The translations under genes were made by a program, and so were the position numbers. Of a DNA stretch of 64,000 nt, positions 31,054 through 40,119 are shown piece by piece (the stretch's first letter is position 1; every line of letters starts with the position of its first letter). Below the pieces are notes generated by a model. That model did not search any database and was not told where the DNA came from. It was given only the letters and a program-made list of their open reading frames with translations. The stretch is from Polynucleobacter asymbioticus QLW-P1DMWA-1 (GTDB lineage: Bacteria; Pseudomonadota; Gammaproteobacteria; Burkholderiales; Burkholderiaceae): positions 930,001-994,000 of the forward strand of contig NC_009379.1 in NCBI RefSeq assembly GCF_000016345.1, written 5' to 3'.

Positions 31054-31090
31054 GAACTTCTTCTGTAGTATGACTCAGGAAGTTCTGAGT
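31054..31090. repeat. Overlapping inverted repeats upstream of the HNH gene
   Basis: GAACTTC (31054-31060) pairs with GAAGTTC (31079-31085), and ACTCAG (31073-31078) pairs with CTGAGT (31085-31090). The two hairpins are mutually exclusive. They lie between the YqiA stop and the HNH start. Confidence 0.4.
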
Positions 31091-31119
31091 ATTTCAAATA
31101 CATCCAGAAAGGAGAGTTT

Positions 31120-31689
31120 GTGCTGAGCATCCTAAAATTAGACGCAGGCGGAATTCCTCAAGGCTGGGTAAATGCCGAGGAAGCTACCAAGATATACGCT
31201 GATCAAAACATTTTATGGACTCTAGGCGATCCTATTAAAACAATGCGTGGTGGGATATCTCGTAGTAGCGGTCTTCAATCGGCAATCGAGCTCCATTCCA
31301 TCATTGCCATCAAAGGCACAGCAAAGATTAATCTTTTTGATGTAGTGCCTGTGATTACCAAACATAAACTTTTCAAACGAGATCGTGGACTGTGTGCATA
31401 TTGCGGGGATGTCATCCAAGAGAGTCATGCAGAGGCCGAGCACATCATTCCAAATAGTCGTGGTGGAAAATACACTTGGATGAATTTGGTTGTTTCTTGC
31501 AGACCATGCAATCAACGTAAAGGTAATCGCACGCCCGAACAAGCCGGAATGGCCCTGTTGTATGCACCTTATATGCCCAGCCTTTATGAAGACATGATTC
31601 TCAAGGGCCGCAATATCCTAGCGGATCAAATGGATTTTTTAGCAGCTAATCTCCCTAAGAATAGCCGCTTACTTGAGAGCATTCGCTGA
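31120..31689 (+). CDS. HNH endonuclease family protein
   Basis: A 189-aa protein with a treble-clef HNH domain at about 85-150. It has zinc CxxC pairs CAYC and CRPC, the HNH core AEHIIPNSRGG with EH, and WMNLVVSC followed by NQRKGNRT. Starts with GTG, preceded by AAAGGAG at good distance. Stand-alone HNH proteins of this type are widespread in Burkholderiales; whether this one cuts DNA is unknown. Nothing beside it (no methylase, toxin or phage gene) indicates a restriction or mobile function. Confidence 0.88.
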   Translation: MLSILKLDAGGIPQGWVNAEEATKIYADQNILWTLGDPIKTMRGGISRSSGLQSAIELHSIIAIKGTAKINLFDVVPVITKHKLFKRDRGLCAYCGDVIQESHAEAEHIIPNSRGGKYTWMNLVVSCRPCNQRKGNRTPEQAGMALLYAPYMPSLYEDMILKGRNILADQMDFLAANLPKNSRLLESIR

Positions 31690-31700
31690 GAACTACATCG

Positions 31701-32675
31701 GTGTTTGTAACTGCTTTACATAAATTTCGCACGGGATCATTGCGAATTATTGTTCTCGCACTATTTCTCTCAATACTAGGACACCTCATACTATTTTTTG
31801 GCATCCCGTTTATTTCATTTAGTAATTCACCCGAGCTTCCGGACGACTTAATTATTAAAACCGAATTGCGGATTGAGCCTCCTAAAAAAATACAAATGTC
31901 TAAAGCACCCAAGAAGCGTATTCCCACAACCAACCAACAGGCATTAACAACTACACCCAATTCAAGCGTGGGTGAGCAGGGTGTAGATGGAAGTCAACGG
32001 GGTACCCCCTTTAAATTACCCGAATCAGGGATTATTTATTACGACTCTTACGTTGATGGGCAAAAATATCAAACCGGTGAAATCGATTGGATTACAGAAG
32101 GTAATAATTACCGACTTTATGTGAACATTCCCTACGCCTTTGTAGGTCCTTTTATATTTGAGTCACGTGGCTCAGTAGATGCATATGGAATTAGTCCAGC
32201 CATTTATTGGTCTCAACGAGGGGATCGCCCTCCACGTTATTCAAGATTTGATCGCGATGAAAAGGGAGGAGGGCAGATGTATTTTTCAGAAAAGCCAGAC
32301 TTTTCACCCCCTATTATTCCTGGCACCCAAGATCGATTTAGTCTTATGTTTCAATTGGCTGCCTTATTAAACGGTGATAGCAAAATTGATGAGGCAGGTA
32401 GTCTGCGGGCTATTCCAGTTGTGGATTACAACACTCTGGAGATATGGCAGTTCAAAAGCTATGGTGAGACTACCTCGGAAGATATTCCAAGCTTAGGAAA
32501 GGCTGTGAATCGTCACTATGCACTCATGCAGCGTGAAAGTGACCCATATAAACGCCAGGTTGATATCTGGCTTGCTAAGGACCTGGAGTGGCTTCCAGGC
32601 AGAATTCGATCTGTGGAGTCCAATGGTCGGGTTCTAGAGCTGGTTTTTAAGCAAAAAAATCCAGTGCAAAAATAA
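31701..32675 (+). CDS. DUF3108 domain protein, membrane-anchored
   Basis: A 324-aa protein with an N-terminal membrane segment (about 15-38). A Pro/Lys linker (EPPKKIQMSKAPKKRIP) follows, as in TonB-like periplasmic spans. The C-terminal DUF3108 beta domain starts near GIIYYDSYVDGQKYQTGEI and ends at WLPGRIRSVESNGRVLELVF. DUF3108 proteins are periplasmic with no proven function. GTG start. It follows the HNH gene by 11 bp and converges on the potassium channel gene. Confidence 0.8.
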   Translation: MFVTALHKFRTGSLRIIVLALFLSILGHLILFFGIPFISFSNSPELPDDLIIKTELRIEPPKKIQMSKAPKKRIPTTNQQALTTTPNSSVGEQGVDGSQRGTPFKLPESGIIYYDSYVDGQKYQTGEIDWITEGNNYRLYVNIPYAFVGPFIFESRGSVDAYGISPAIYWSQRGDRPPRYSRFDRDEKGGGQMYFSEKPDFSPPIIPGTQDRFSLMFQLAALLNGDSKIDEAGSLRAIPVVDYNTLEIWQFKSYGETTSEDIPSLGKAVNRHYALMQRESDPYKRQVDIWLAKDLEWLPGRIRSVESNGRVLELVFKQKNPVQK

Positions 32676-32678
32676 TGC

Positions 32679-33203
32679 CTAAAGCTTAGACCCGTCATCA
32701 GGAACTACAACTTTGTTATGTCCAAGCAAAGAATTCATCATTGTGTAGAGCGCCGCACCCGACATGGAAACAGCAAAAATGCCTGAAAAGGAAATAATGA
32801 TCGGTAGTATTTTCCAGCTTTGAGTAAGCGTCCAATTTCCAAATCCAACCGTTGTATACATTTCTCCAGCGAAATAAAAGGTTTGCGGATTGGTTGGGAA
32901 CACTTTAAGTGCGACGCATATATAGGCCCAAATCACAATTTCACTCAAATGCATCGCTATGACCAAAAGGATTGCGATGAAGTAAGAAACAAAACTAGCC
33001 CCATAAATACGCTTTTTGGTCATCAATCTATCGGTGCCATGATATGTTGCAGCAATCACCAATACGGCAATGGCATGTAAGGCCAGCATTAAGCAGGCAG
33101 CCACAATCACAATCCACAAGTCCTGGTTTGCCATATCGGCATTTATTTCACCAAAGAACTGAGATAGGCTGGGGAGGTTTAGGTTTTCTAATATGTAGAA
33201 CAT
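32679..33203 (-). CDS. Two-pore-helix potassium channel (Ion_trans_2)
   Basis: A 174-aa inner-membrane channel. Hydrophobic segments lie at about 28-52, 70-90 and 135-165. A re-entrant pore loop has the potassium selectivity filter TVGFGN at 118-123. No RCK/TrkA-N regulatory domain follows, so gating is not evident. Similar short channels are common in Burkholderiales. Confidence 0.82.
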   Translation of the reverse strand: MFYILENLNLPSLSQFFGEINADMANQDLWIVIVAACLMLALHAIAVLVIAATYHGTDRLMTKKRIYGASFVSYFIAILLVIAMHLSEIVIWAYICVALKVFPTNPQTFYFAGEMYTTVGFGNWTLTQSWKILPIIISFSGIFAVSMSGAALYTMMNSLLGHNKVVVPDDGSKL

Positions 33204-33263
33204 AGGGTATAGAATTAGAGGAATATCTTGTTTGACATAATAATGATTATACGCAAACCGTGA

Positions 33264-33974
33264 TTAGGATGATTTGGCAGGGATCGGCCTTAAAGGCCCT
33301 GGATATGGTTGTTTGTAGACCTTTTGCCAACGCGACTTTAATCCAGTACTAATCCAAGGCTTCTCATAGATATCGGCAATATCAATAGCGCTGTAACCCA
33401 TTCCGTTACGTATGCTGATATCAGCACCTTGGTCTAGCAAGAAGCGAATAAGCTGTTCATTGCCGGATTGCACTGCCATCATCAACGGTGTTGTGCCATT
33501 TAAGCTGGTTGAATCAACTACGGCACCATTAGCCACTAAAAACTGAGCCACCTCTAATTGGCCTTTTGAGCAAGCGTAATGCATCGGCGTCCAGCCAATA
33601 TGGTCAACACGTGAATGGTTTTGTAGCACCAACTCTTTAACTACCGGCAAATCACCTTCAATTGCAGCAATCATTAGGGGTGTTTCACCATAGGTATTGG
33701 ATAAATCTACGTCAATATTCGGATCCTTAAGGAGAAATTCAGTTACCTTAGTCGATTTGTCCCGAATAGCTAAATTGAGCATTGGATTGCCCTTGGGATC
33801 CACGGTATTAGGACTAACTCCCTTAGAAATTAAGGACTTCACGGTTGAGACATCATCAAACTTAGCGGCTTTACTAAAGTCATTGATTTGATCTTCTGTT
33901 TGCGCAGAACATGACAATCCAATTGCCATTAATAGACTAAATAGAGACTGATTCAACCAGAAGTGACTTCTCAT
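33264..33974 (-). CDS. Exported ankyrin-repeat protein
   Basis: A 236-aa protein with a signal peptide (cleavage near residue 23, LSCSAQT). About five ankyrin repeats fill residues 30-205, with repeat cores such as GETPLMIAAIEGD, GWTPMHYACSKGQ and GTTPLMMAVQSGN. The C-terminus is a short basic/proline tail. Presumably a periplasmic protein-binding scaffold, target unknown. Its ATG overlaps the tatD stop (ATGA), so it belongs to the mltG-tmk-holB-tatD operon and is translationally coupled. Confidence 0.88.
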   Translation of the reverse strand: MRSHFWLNQSLFSLLMAIGLSCSAQTEDQINDFSKAAKFDDVSTVKSLISKGVSPNTVDPKGNPMLNLAIRDKSTKVTEFLLKDPNIDVDLSNTYGETPLMIAAIEGDLPVVKELVLQNHSRVDHIGWTPMHYACSKGQLEVAQFLVANGAVVDSTSLNGTTPLMMAVQSGNEQLIRFLLDQGADISIRNGMGYSAIDIADIYEKPWISTGLKSRWQKVYKQPYPGPLRPIPAKSS

Positions 33975-34762
33975 GAATCAATTCTATCTATCTGAAAACA
34001 ATCAAAAAAATTCTCTGATGTTTGCTTTCCAAGGGCTTCCAATGAAACGCCCTTTAATTCGGCTATAAATTCGCCTACTTTAGCCACATAGGCTGGTTCA
34101 TTTGTCTTGCCGCGGTATGGAATTGGGGCTAAATAAGGTGAATCTGTCTCAATGAGCATTCTTTCCAAAGGAACCTGTTTGCAAGTTTCTTGGAGGTCTT
34201 TAGCGCTTTTAAAAGTCACTATTCCAGAAAAAGAGATGTAAAACCCCAAATCCATTGCTTTTTTGGCCACATCCAGGCTTTCTGTAAAGCAATGCATCAC
34301 GCCGCCAATGGATTGAGCGCCCTCCTCCTTCAAAATTCGGATTGTGTCCTCTGATGCGGATCTTGTATGAATGATGAGAGGCTTTTTGGCGGCAATGGCA
34401 GCGCGTATATGGGTCCTGAAACGATCTCGTTGCCATTCCATAGAGTCATAGCTTCGATCGCCCATTCGGAAGTAATCTAAGCCAGTTTCACCTATAGCAA
34501 TGATTTTAGGGTTAGCTTTTGCTGTATCCACCAAGAATTCAAAGCTGGGTTCAGGCGTATCTTCATAATCTGGATGAACGCCTACAGATGCATATAAATG
34601 GGGATGATCTTGCGCTAGTTGCAACACTTTTGGAAAGTCAGGAATGTCTACTGAGACACATAAGCCATGGCTAACCTGTGCCTTTTCCATATTAGCCAAT
34701 ACTTCCGGCAAACGAGCTTGGAATTCAGGGAAATCGAGGTGGCAGTGGGAGTCTATAAACAT
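33971..34762 (-). CDS. TatD family metal-dependent deoxyribonuclease
   Basis: A 263-aa amidohydrolase-fold protein. Metal ligands are visible in order: His6 and His8 (SHCHLDF), Glu in GETGLDY, His in IIHTRSA, His in MHCFTES and Asp in ETDSPYLAP. The family (TatD/YcfH/YjjV) has 3'-exonuclease activity linked to DNA repair; the holB neighbour is typical of the YcfH type. Follows holB by 31 bp. Confidence 0.93.
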   Translation of the reverse strand: MFIDSHCHLDFPEFQARLPEVLANMEKAQVSHGLCVSVDIPDFPKVLQLAQDHPHLYASVGVHPDYEDTPEPSFEFLVDTAKANPKIIAIGETGLDYFRMGDRSYDSMEWQRDRFRTHIRAAIAAKKPLIIHTRSASEDTIRILKEEGAQSIGGVMHCFTESLDVAKKAMDLGFYISFSGIVTFKSAKDLQETCKQVPLERMLIETDSPYLAPIPYRGKTNEPAYVAKVGEFIAELKGVSLEALGKQTSENFFDCFQIDRIDS

Positions 34763-34793
34763 GACTCGCTATTTTAGTCTGCCTTAGTGGAAT

Positions 34794-35939
34794 TTAGCCC
34801 TCAAAAGCTTGTTGATACTGAGAAAGCAAGGCTTCTAGCTGTATTCGGCTTGCCAAGGGGTGGTTCTCCGAGCGTCGCGCCTGAATCAGCGCCTTCCAAA
34901 ATTGAAGAAGTTTGGCAATACGAACTGATTGGCTCAAGGCATTTAGGGTGTTGAGGTGCTTTGGGTAATACCGTGGAGTACCACCTTGCGCAACAGTTTG
35001 CAAATCCGATACCCAGCGCTGCATGGTGGCAAGTAAAAAAGAATACTGCGCCTTATGAATTTTCTCTGCCGTTTCTAACCAAGGCATTCGACCGCCCTGT
35101 GACATCGATTGAAGTAATAGTCTAGATGCCTGAATTGCAATTGTTAGCTCATCCTTGTCGTCCTTGTTATGCCTTGCAATTAAGGAATCCAATACTGCAT
35201 AGGGCGCCCCTCCCTGCTCGTCATAAATAGTATCGATATCAGCATCATTGATTTTGATGTCCGATAAGTTAGCTAATTGAGACTTTAGCCAGGCAACCCC
35301 CTGCTCGCGATCTGGGCGTGGCGCAGTTAGTAAACGGCAACGTGATCGTATAGTAGGTAAAACTCGATCCACGCGGTCAGCAAGCAATATAAAAATAGTA
35401 TTTGCAGGGGGTTCTTCTAAAGATTTCAGCAAAGTATTGGCTGAATCGTGGCGCAGCATTTCTAAAGGGTAAATCAAAATAACCCTATTTCCACCTCGAT
35501 GAGATCCAATGGAAAGGCTTTCAATTGCATGGCGCGTTTCTTCAATGGAGATATTTTTCTTTTCTTTTTTTTCACTTGCCTCACCATCCAAATCATCGCG
35601 AGCGGCTCGGCCTTTTTTTGGGGGTTCATCACTGGCATACTCAGCATGTGGTAGTAGCCTTCGATGCGTCTCTGGAACAAGTGCAATAAAGTCAGGGTGA
35701 TTTCCAGTGCTAAACCAATGACACGCTTCGCAATGATTGCAGGGTTTATGTTCGCTTGAGGTACTTTCGCATACCAGCGCTTTAGCAAGTTCTACGGCAA
35801 GGTTAAATTTTCCAATGCCGGATTGACCATGTAATATAAGGGCGTTGGGAAAGTTACTAAAATCTAAACTATCCCAAAGAGGCTGAAGCCAAGGCGCTAC
35901 TTGCCCAGGTGAGTTAGAAAGATTCATTAGGTCACTCAT
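34794..35939 (-). CDS. holB: DNA polymerase III subunit delta'
   Basis: Clamp-loader subunit of the replicative polymerase. A 381-aa AAA+ protein. It has a P-loop-like HGQSGIGKFN near 38-47, a zinc module with cysteines in CNHCEAC, and the SRC motif (IRSRCRLL) that serves as arginine finger. A Lys/Glu-rich insert (KKGRAARDDLDGEASEKKEK) near residues 108-127 lies before the RHAIESLS segment and is probably a lineage-specific loop. The start ATG abuts the tmk stop directly (TAGATG), which supports coupling. Confidence 0.93.
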   Translation of the reverse strand: MSDLMNLSNSPGQVAPWLQPLWDSLDFSNFPNALILHGQSGIGKFNLAVELAKALVCESTSSEHKPCNHCEACHWFSTGNHPDFIALVPETHRRLLPHAEYASDEPPKKGRAARDDLDGEASEKKEKKNISIEETRHAIESLSIGSHRGGNRVILIYPLEMLRHDSANTLLKSLEEPPANTIFILLADRVDRVLPTIRSRCRLLTAPRPDREQGVAWLKSQLANLSDIKINDADIDTIYDEQGGAPYAVLDSLIARHNKDDKDELTIAIQASRLLLQSMSQGGRMPWLETAEKIHKAQYSFLLATMQRWVSDLQTVAQGGTPRYYPKHLNTLNALSQSVRIAKLLQFWKALIQARRSENHPLASRIQLEALLSQYQQAFEG

Positions 35940-36584
35940 CTACCAATTAATCTCTAAAGCTTGTAAACCGTTCCAGATTGCTTCTGGGGTTTGAGTGGCA
36001 TCTACTTTATGAAAACGTGATGGATCTTCAAGAGCGCGACGTAAGTATTCTTGGCGAACTTTTTCAAAAAATACCAGGTCTAATTTTTCAAATTTATCTG
36101 GGGTTCTGACTTTAGAGCGGCGAGCTTGCGCAATCTCACCAGGAAGATCAAATAATATGGTTAAGTTTGGCTGAAGTAGCTTGCCGTCAGCACGACCTTG
36201 TACCCATTGCTCTAAATCATTTAATTTAGCAAGACTTAACCCTCTGCCACCACCCTGATAAGCAAAACTCGCATCGGTAAATCGATCCGAAATGACAATT
36301 TTTCCAGCTAGCAGTGCAGGTTCAATAATTTGCGCAATATGCTCTCTTCGTGCTGCAAACATTAATAGCGCTTCAGTTTCTAAATTCATGGGTGCGTCTA
36401 AAAGGAGATTTCTAAGCTGCTCACCTAAAGGTGTTCCGCCAGGTTCTCGTGTCATCACCACTTCGCGATCGGGATAGCGTTCCTGCATCAACTTTTTAAA
36501 TGATTCAATATGGGTGCTTTTACCTGCCCCATCGATGCCTTCAAAGCTAATGAAAAATCCTGGATAAAGTGATGTCTTAGTCAT
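35940..36584 (-). CDS. tmk: Thymidylate kinase
   Basis: Phosphorylates dTMP to dTDP. A 214-aa P-loop kinase with [11 protein letters not shown] (about 14-24), [12 protein letters not shown] (DR/REPGG motif) and [17 protein letters not shown] (lid and substrate region). Part of the conserved mltG-tmk-holB-tatD operon; mltG ends 14 bp upstream and holB starts immediately downstream. Confidence 0.97.
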   Translation of the reverse strand: MTKTSLYPGFFISFEGIDGAGKSTHIESFKKLMQERYPDREVVMTREPGGTPLGEQLRNLLLDAPMNLETEALLMFAARREHIAQIIEPALLAGKIVISDRFTDASFAYQGGGRGLSLAKLNDLEQWVQGRADGKLLQPNLTILFDLPGEIAQARRSKVRTPDKFEKLDLVFFEKVRQEYLRRALEDPSRFHKVDATQTPEAIWNGLQALEINW

Positions 36585-36598
36585 TGTTGTTTTAGCAA

Positions 36599-37672
36599 TT
36601 AATTTGAAGATGCTTTGGAATTCATTTTGCGTTGATAGCGATCCACCGCAGCCTCATGCTCATCTAGACTTTGGGAAAAATGACTGCTGCCATCACCTTT
36701 AGCAACAAAATATAAAGCATTGCTTGATGCTGGGGTAATGACAGCCTCTATCGAGTCCTTACTTGGCATTGAGATTGGTGTTGGTGGCAGTCCTTTGCGC
36801 ATATAGGTATTGTAGGGACTATCTTTACGAAGATCTGCCTTGCGGAGATTGCCGTCAAATTTGGGGCCAATTCCATAAATAACGGTGGGGTCTGTTTGTA
36901 GCGGCATACCCTTGTTTAATCGATTAATAAAGACTGCAGCTACTAAACCCCTATCACTAGACCGGCCCGTCTCTTTTTCTACTATTGAGGCTAGTATCAG
37001 CAATTGATAAGGCGATTTGAGGGGTGAGTTTGGCTCTTTTTTGCTCCATGATTGCGAGAGTTGTTTCTGCATAGCCTGGGAAGCTCGTCGATAAATAGTG
37101 ATATCGAGATCATCGGGATCAAAAATATAGGTATCAGGAAGAAAGATGCCTTCATCACCTGGGTAATTCAGATTAAGAGCCTGCAATAATTCTTTGGAGT
37201 CCATGCTCTTGGTTTGGTGTATTAGTGCCGGATGTGAATTCACCAGGTCCCTCACTTGCCAAATTGTCATTCCAGGAATAATCGCGACACTTTCTTTAAT
37301 GCGATCTCCCCGAGCAATTTGAAGCAATATCTTGCCTAAACTTGCGTTGGTAGAAAATAAGTAAGTGCCAGGTTTCAATTTGGAGCCAACGAATAGCGCT
37401 CTTGCACTAACTTGAAATGTGTATGAAGGTAGCTCAATACCCTGCTCTTTTAATTGACCGGCTATAGATGCAAGACTAGATTGGGGATTGATTTTGACTT
37501 TATATACAGTTAAATCTGCCACATTGGATTGGGCTGGTACGACAGGCAAGAAAAAGATAGCACCATAGATCAATACAAAAAAAGCTGCCAACCCAAGTAG
37601 ATAGGCCACAAGATTTGGAGATTTTGACTTTTTCTTGCTAAATAGCGTTCTTCTCTGAATTTTTTTGCGCAT
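36599..37672 (-). CDS. mltG: Endolytic murein transglycosylase MltG
   Basis: Inner-membrane lytic transglycosylase that cuts nascent glycan strands and sets their length. 357 aa. A basic N-terminus is followed by a TM at about 22-44 and a LysM-like domain. The YceG catalytic domain has the Glu in SIVEKETGR (about residue 232) and [17 protein letters not shown]. It heads the tmk-holB-tatD operon and is divergent from ygfZ with 20 bp between starts. Confidence 0.95.
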   Translation of the reverse strand: MRKKIQRRTLFSKKKSKSPNLVAYLLGLAAFFVLIYGAIFFLPVVPAQSNVADLTVYKVKINPQSSLASIAGQLKEQGIELPSYTFQVSARALFVGSKLKPGTYLFSTNASLGKILLQIARGDRIKESVAIIPGMTIWQVRDLVNSHPALIHQTKSMDSKELLQALNLNYPGDEGIFLPDTYIFDPDDLDITIYRRASQAMQKQLSQSWSKKEPNSPLKSPYQLLILASIVEKETGRSSDRGLVAAVFINRLNKGMPLQTDPTVIYGIGPKFDGNLRKADLRKDSPYNTYMRKGLPPTPISMPSKDSIEAVITPASSNALYFVAKGDGSSHFSQSLDEHEAAVDRYQRKMNSKASSN

Positions 37673-37692
37673 CAGGCTATGATAAAAGGGTC

Positions 37693-38703
37693 ATGAATCA
37701 AATTACTCAAAATGCTTCAATAAAGTCTCAGCCACCCATTTCAGGGGGATGCCTTTTGCCTCAATGGGGCATGATTTTCGTTGAGGGGCCAGACGCTACT
37801 AGTTTTTTACAAAGTCAACTCAGTAATTCGCTTCTAGGTATGAAGCGCACCCATGACCCAGATATTGCCAAATCATCCGACTCCGTCAGGCTAGTTGGAT
37901 ATTGCAGCCCTAAAGGGCGCCTCATTTCTAGTGCATGGATAGGTCTGTTCCCTACCTCTGAGTCATCAGATGATCGCTATGTTTTATTTATCTCTAAAGA
38001 TATTGCAGCAACTACCGCTAAGCGCTTGGCTATGTATGTACTGAGATCCAAGGTGAAGGTCATAGACATGTCTTCCGAATGGAATGTATCAGGATTTTTT
38101 GATGCCGCTATTCATGACGGATGTGAACATCTGAAAACATCTCAAGATTGCCTGGTAGCGGAGATCCCCAATGTTTTAGTACAAGGGCTTACATACACCC
38201 GCTACCTTATTGCAAAGCTAGGTAACGAAAAAACTGAGCCCCCTTTTGAAGGGGGTATCGATGCCTGGAACGACCTAGAGGTATTAAGTGCCATTCCGAG
38301 AATCGTATTAGCAACGCAGGAGCAGTTTGTTCCTCAAATGATTAATTTTGAGTCTGTTGCTGGAGTCGATTTCAAAAAAGGGTGTTATCCCGGCCAAGAG
38401 ATCGTGGCACGCAGTCAATATCGAGGCGCCATTAAAAGACGACTTTTTCTAGCAAACATTACTAATGCTTCGATAAAAGATGCACTGACATCACCCGGTA
38501 CTGAGCTATTTCACAGTGATGATTCAAATCAGCCAGCGGGTATGGTTGTCCTATCCGCCCCAAGCATGTTTGAGTCCGGAAGGATTGATCTGCAGGTGGA
38601 GTGCAAATTAGAGGCGCTCGAAAGTGGTTCAATTCATCTAGGCGCCCCTGATGGACCTATGTTAAAAATAGATTCATTGCCTTACCCTCTATTGGAAATT
38701 TAA
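37693..38703 (+). CDS. ygfZ: Folate-binding protein YgfZ (iron-sulfur cluster repair)
   Basis: A 336-aa GcvT-like protein that helps assemble or repair Fe-S clusters with tetrahydrofolate. The signature KGCYPGQE at 229-236 contains the conserved Cys231. The N-terminal half has FVEGPDATSFLQSQLS, typical for the family. It is divergent from mltG. The NRDE gene begins 17 bp downstream. Confidence 0.93.
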   Translation: MNQITQNASIKSQPPISGGCLLPQWGMIFVEGPDATSFLQSQLSNSLLGMKRTHDPDIAKSSDSVRLVGYCSPKGRLISSAWIGLFPTSESSDDRYVLFISKDIAATTAKRLAMYVLRSKVKVIDMSSEWNVSGFFDAAIHDGCEHLKTSQDCLVAEIPNVLVQGLTYTRYLIAKLGNEKTEPPFEGGIDAWNDLEVLSAIPRIVLATQEQFVPQMINFESVAGVDFKKGCYPGQEIVARSQYRGAIKRRLFLANITNASIKDALTSPGTELFHSDDSNQPAGMVVLSAPSMFESGRIDLQVECKLEALESGSIHLGAPDGPMLKIDSLPYPLLEI

Positions 38704-38720
38704 GATTTAGCCAAGCATTT

Positions 38721-39578
38721 ATGTGCCTAATACTTTTTGCATGGAATTCTCATCCTGACTACTCTTTAGTGGTGGCAGCTAATCGCGATGAATTTTATGA
38801 GCGCGATACCGAAGGTATTTCGTACTGGGAAGAGCACCCTCATGTTTTAGCTGGTAGAGATCGCGCTGATGTATTAGGTAGCCCTGGAACTTGGCTTGGC
38901 TTTACTAAAACAGGAAAGTTTTCTGCGCTCACAAATGTAAGAGCGCCTAGCGAGAAGAATCCAGATGCCAGAACGCGTGGAGAGCTTTCTTTACTCTACC
39001 TTACCGGCAACCAAAGCCCTTCCAATTTTATTGAGACAAATACAAAACGGTTTTCTCAATACAATGGCTTCAATTTGTTAATGGCAGATCTCAGCAACCC
39101 CCAAAATGCCGAAATGCATTGGGTAAGCAACCGCATGATGATGGGTCAAAATGTCCGACCACGCAAAATCTTTCCACCTCAACCATTAAGTCCGGGTGTC
39201 TATGGGTTATCAAATGCGATGCTCGATACCCCTTGGCCAAAAGTAAACCATCGAATTTCTGCATTTGCCCAAGCGCTAGCAATGGATAGCGGTCAACTGA
39301 AAAATACAGATCAGTATTTAAAATTATTGGCCGACACACATCATGCTAGTGACAGCGAATTACCCAATACTGGTGTGAGCAAGGAATGGGAAAAGGCTCT
39401 GTCAGCAGCCTTCATTAAAACGCCCTCTTATGGGACTCGGTCCAGTACCGTCTTAAGGGTTCGCAAAGATGGCCATTTTGAAATGGTAGAGCGTCGCTTT
39501 GATGCAACTGGCACTGTGGGGCATGATGTGATCACAGGGGCGCTTAGTACTGCCCCCGGCTCAAATCTTTCGGTCTAG
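38721..39578 (+). CDS. NRDE family protein (TANGO2-like)
   Basis: A 285-aa protein with N-terminal Cys2 (MCLILFAW) and the family motif AANRDEFYER that gives NRDE its name. LAGRDRADVLGSPGTWLGF follows. The exposed Cys after Met suggests an Ntn-hydrolase-like fold. Relatives (HRG-9/TANGO2) have been linked to heme handling in eukaryotes; bacterial function is not established. It follows ygfZ by 17 bp. Confidence 0.9.
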   Translation: MCLILFAWNSHPDYSLVVAANRDEFYERDTEGISYWEEHPHVLAGRDRADVLGSPGTWLGFTKTGKFSALTNVRAPSEKNPDARTRGELSLLYLTGNQSPSNFIETNTKRFSQYNGFNLLMADLSNPQNAEMHWVSNRMMMGQNVRPRKIFPPQPLSPGVYGLSNAMLDTPWPKVNHRISAFAQALAMDSGQLKNTDQYLKLLADTHHASDSELPNTGVSKEWEKALSAAFIKTPSYGTRSSTVLRVRKDGHFEMVERRFDATGTVGHDVITGALSTAPGSNLSV

Positions 39579-39581
39579 GGT

Positions 39582-40064
39582 TTATTTAGAACGTTGATCT
39601 TCATTGATGACGCGTTCACCATCGGCATTGCGAGTTGGTAAGCGCTTTATGAACTGGAAAGTTCCCGTGGCCATGCAGCAAACCTCACCTTGATCGTTGT
39701 ATAACTTTGCCTCGCAAAAAGCCATTGTTGCAGTTCTTCTAACAGTATCAGCCTTCACGCGCAAAATACCGTTAGCCGCTTGCATAAAGTTATTCTTCAA
39801 CTCAATCGTAACAACACTGCGATCCCCGGGATCTCCTGATCGAGCGGCGACCGCCATCGCAACATCCATTAGTGTTAGCAATACACCTCCATGAGCCACC
39901 GCCCATGTGTTGGTATGTTCGGGCTTAAGAGCCAATAAAATCTCCCCCTTACCCATTTCAGCACTGAGGAAACGAACTCCAAGCAGTTTTAAGAAAGGGA
40001 CATTCAACTCCTCGCCTAGATTGGCAAGTTGAGTTTGCGGATTAATTTGAACTTGTTTGGTCAT
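39582..40064 (-). CDS. PaaI-family hotdog thioesterase
   Basis: A 160-aa single hotdog domain. AVAHGGVLLTLMDVAMAVAARSG contains the HGG plus helix motif of PaaI thioesterases (shown in part), followed by VTIELKNNFMQAANG. It hydrolyses acyl- or aryl-CoA esters; the substrate cannot be told from sequence. It converges on the NRDE gene and is divergent from selO. Confidence 0.88.
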   Translation of the reverse strand: MTKQVQINPQTQLANLGEELNVPFLKLLGVRFLSAEMGKGEILLALKPEHTNTWAVAHGGVLLTLMDVAMAVAARSGDPGDRSVVTIELKNNFMQAANGILRVKADTVRRTATMAFCEAKLYNDQGEVCCMATGTFQFIKRLPTRNADGERVINEDQRSK

Positions 40065-40119
40065 ATTTTGATTTTAGAGGCTTAGGCATGATTTTGGAAA
40101 TACACCTAGAATAGCCCAT

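Noticed and set aside
31120..31689. Restriction or mobile-element reading of the HNH protein
   Set aside because: No methylase, integrase, intron or phage gene nearby; flanking genes are ordinary.
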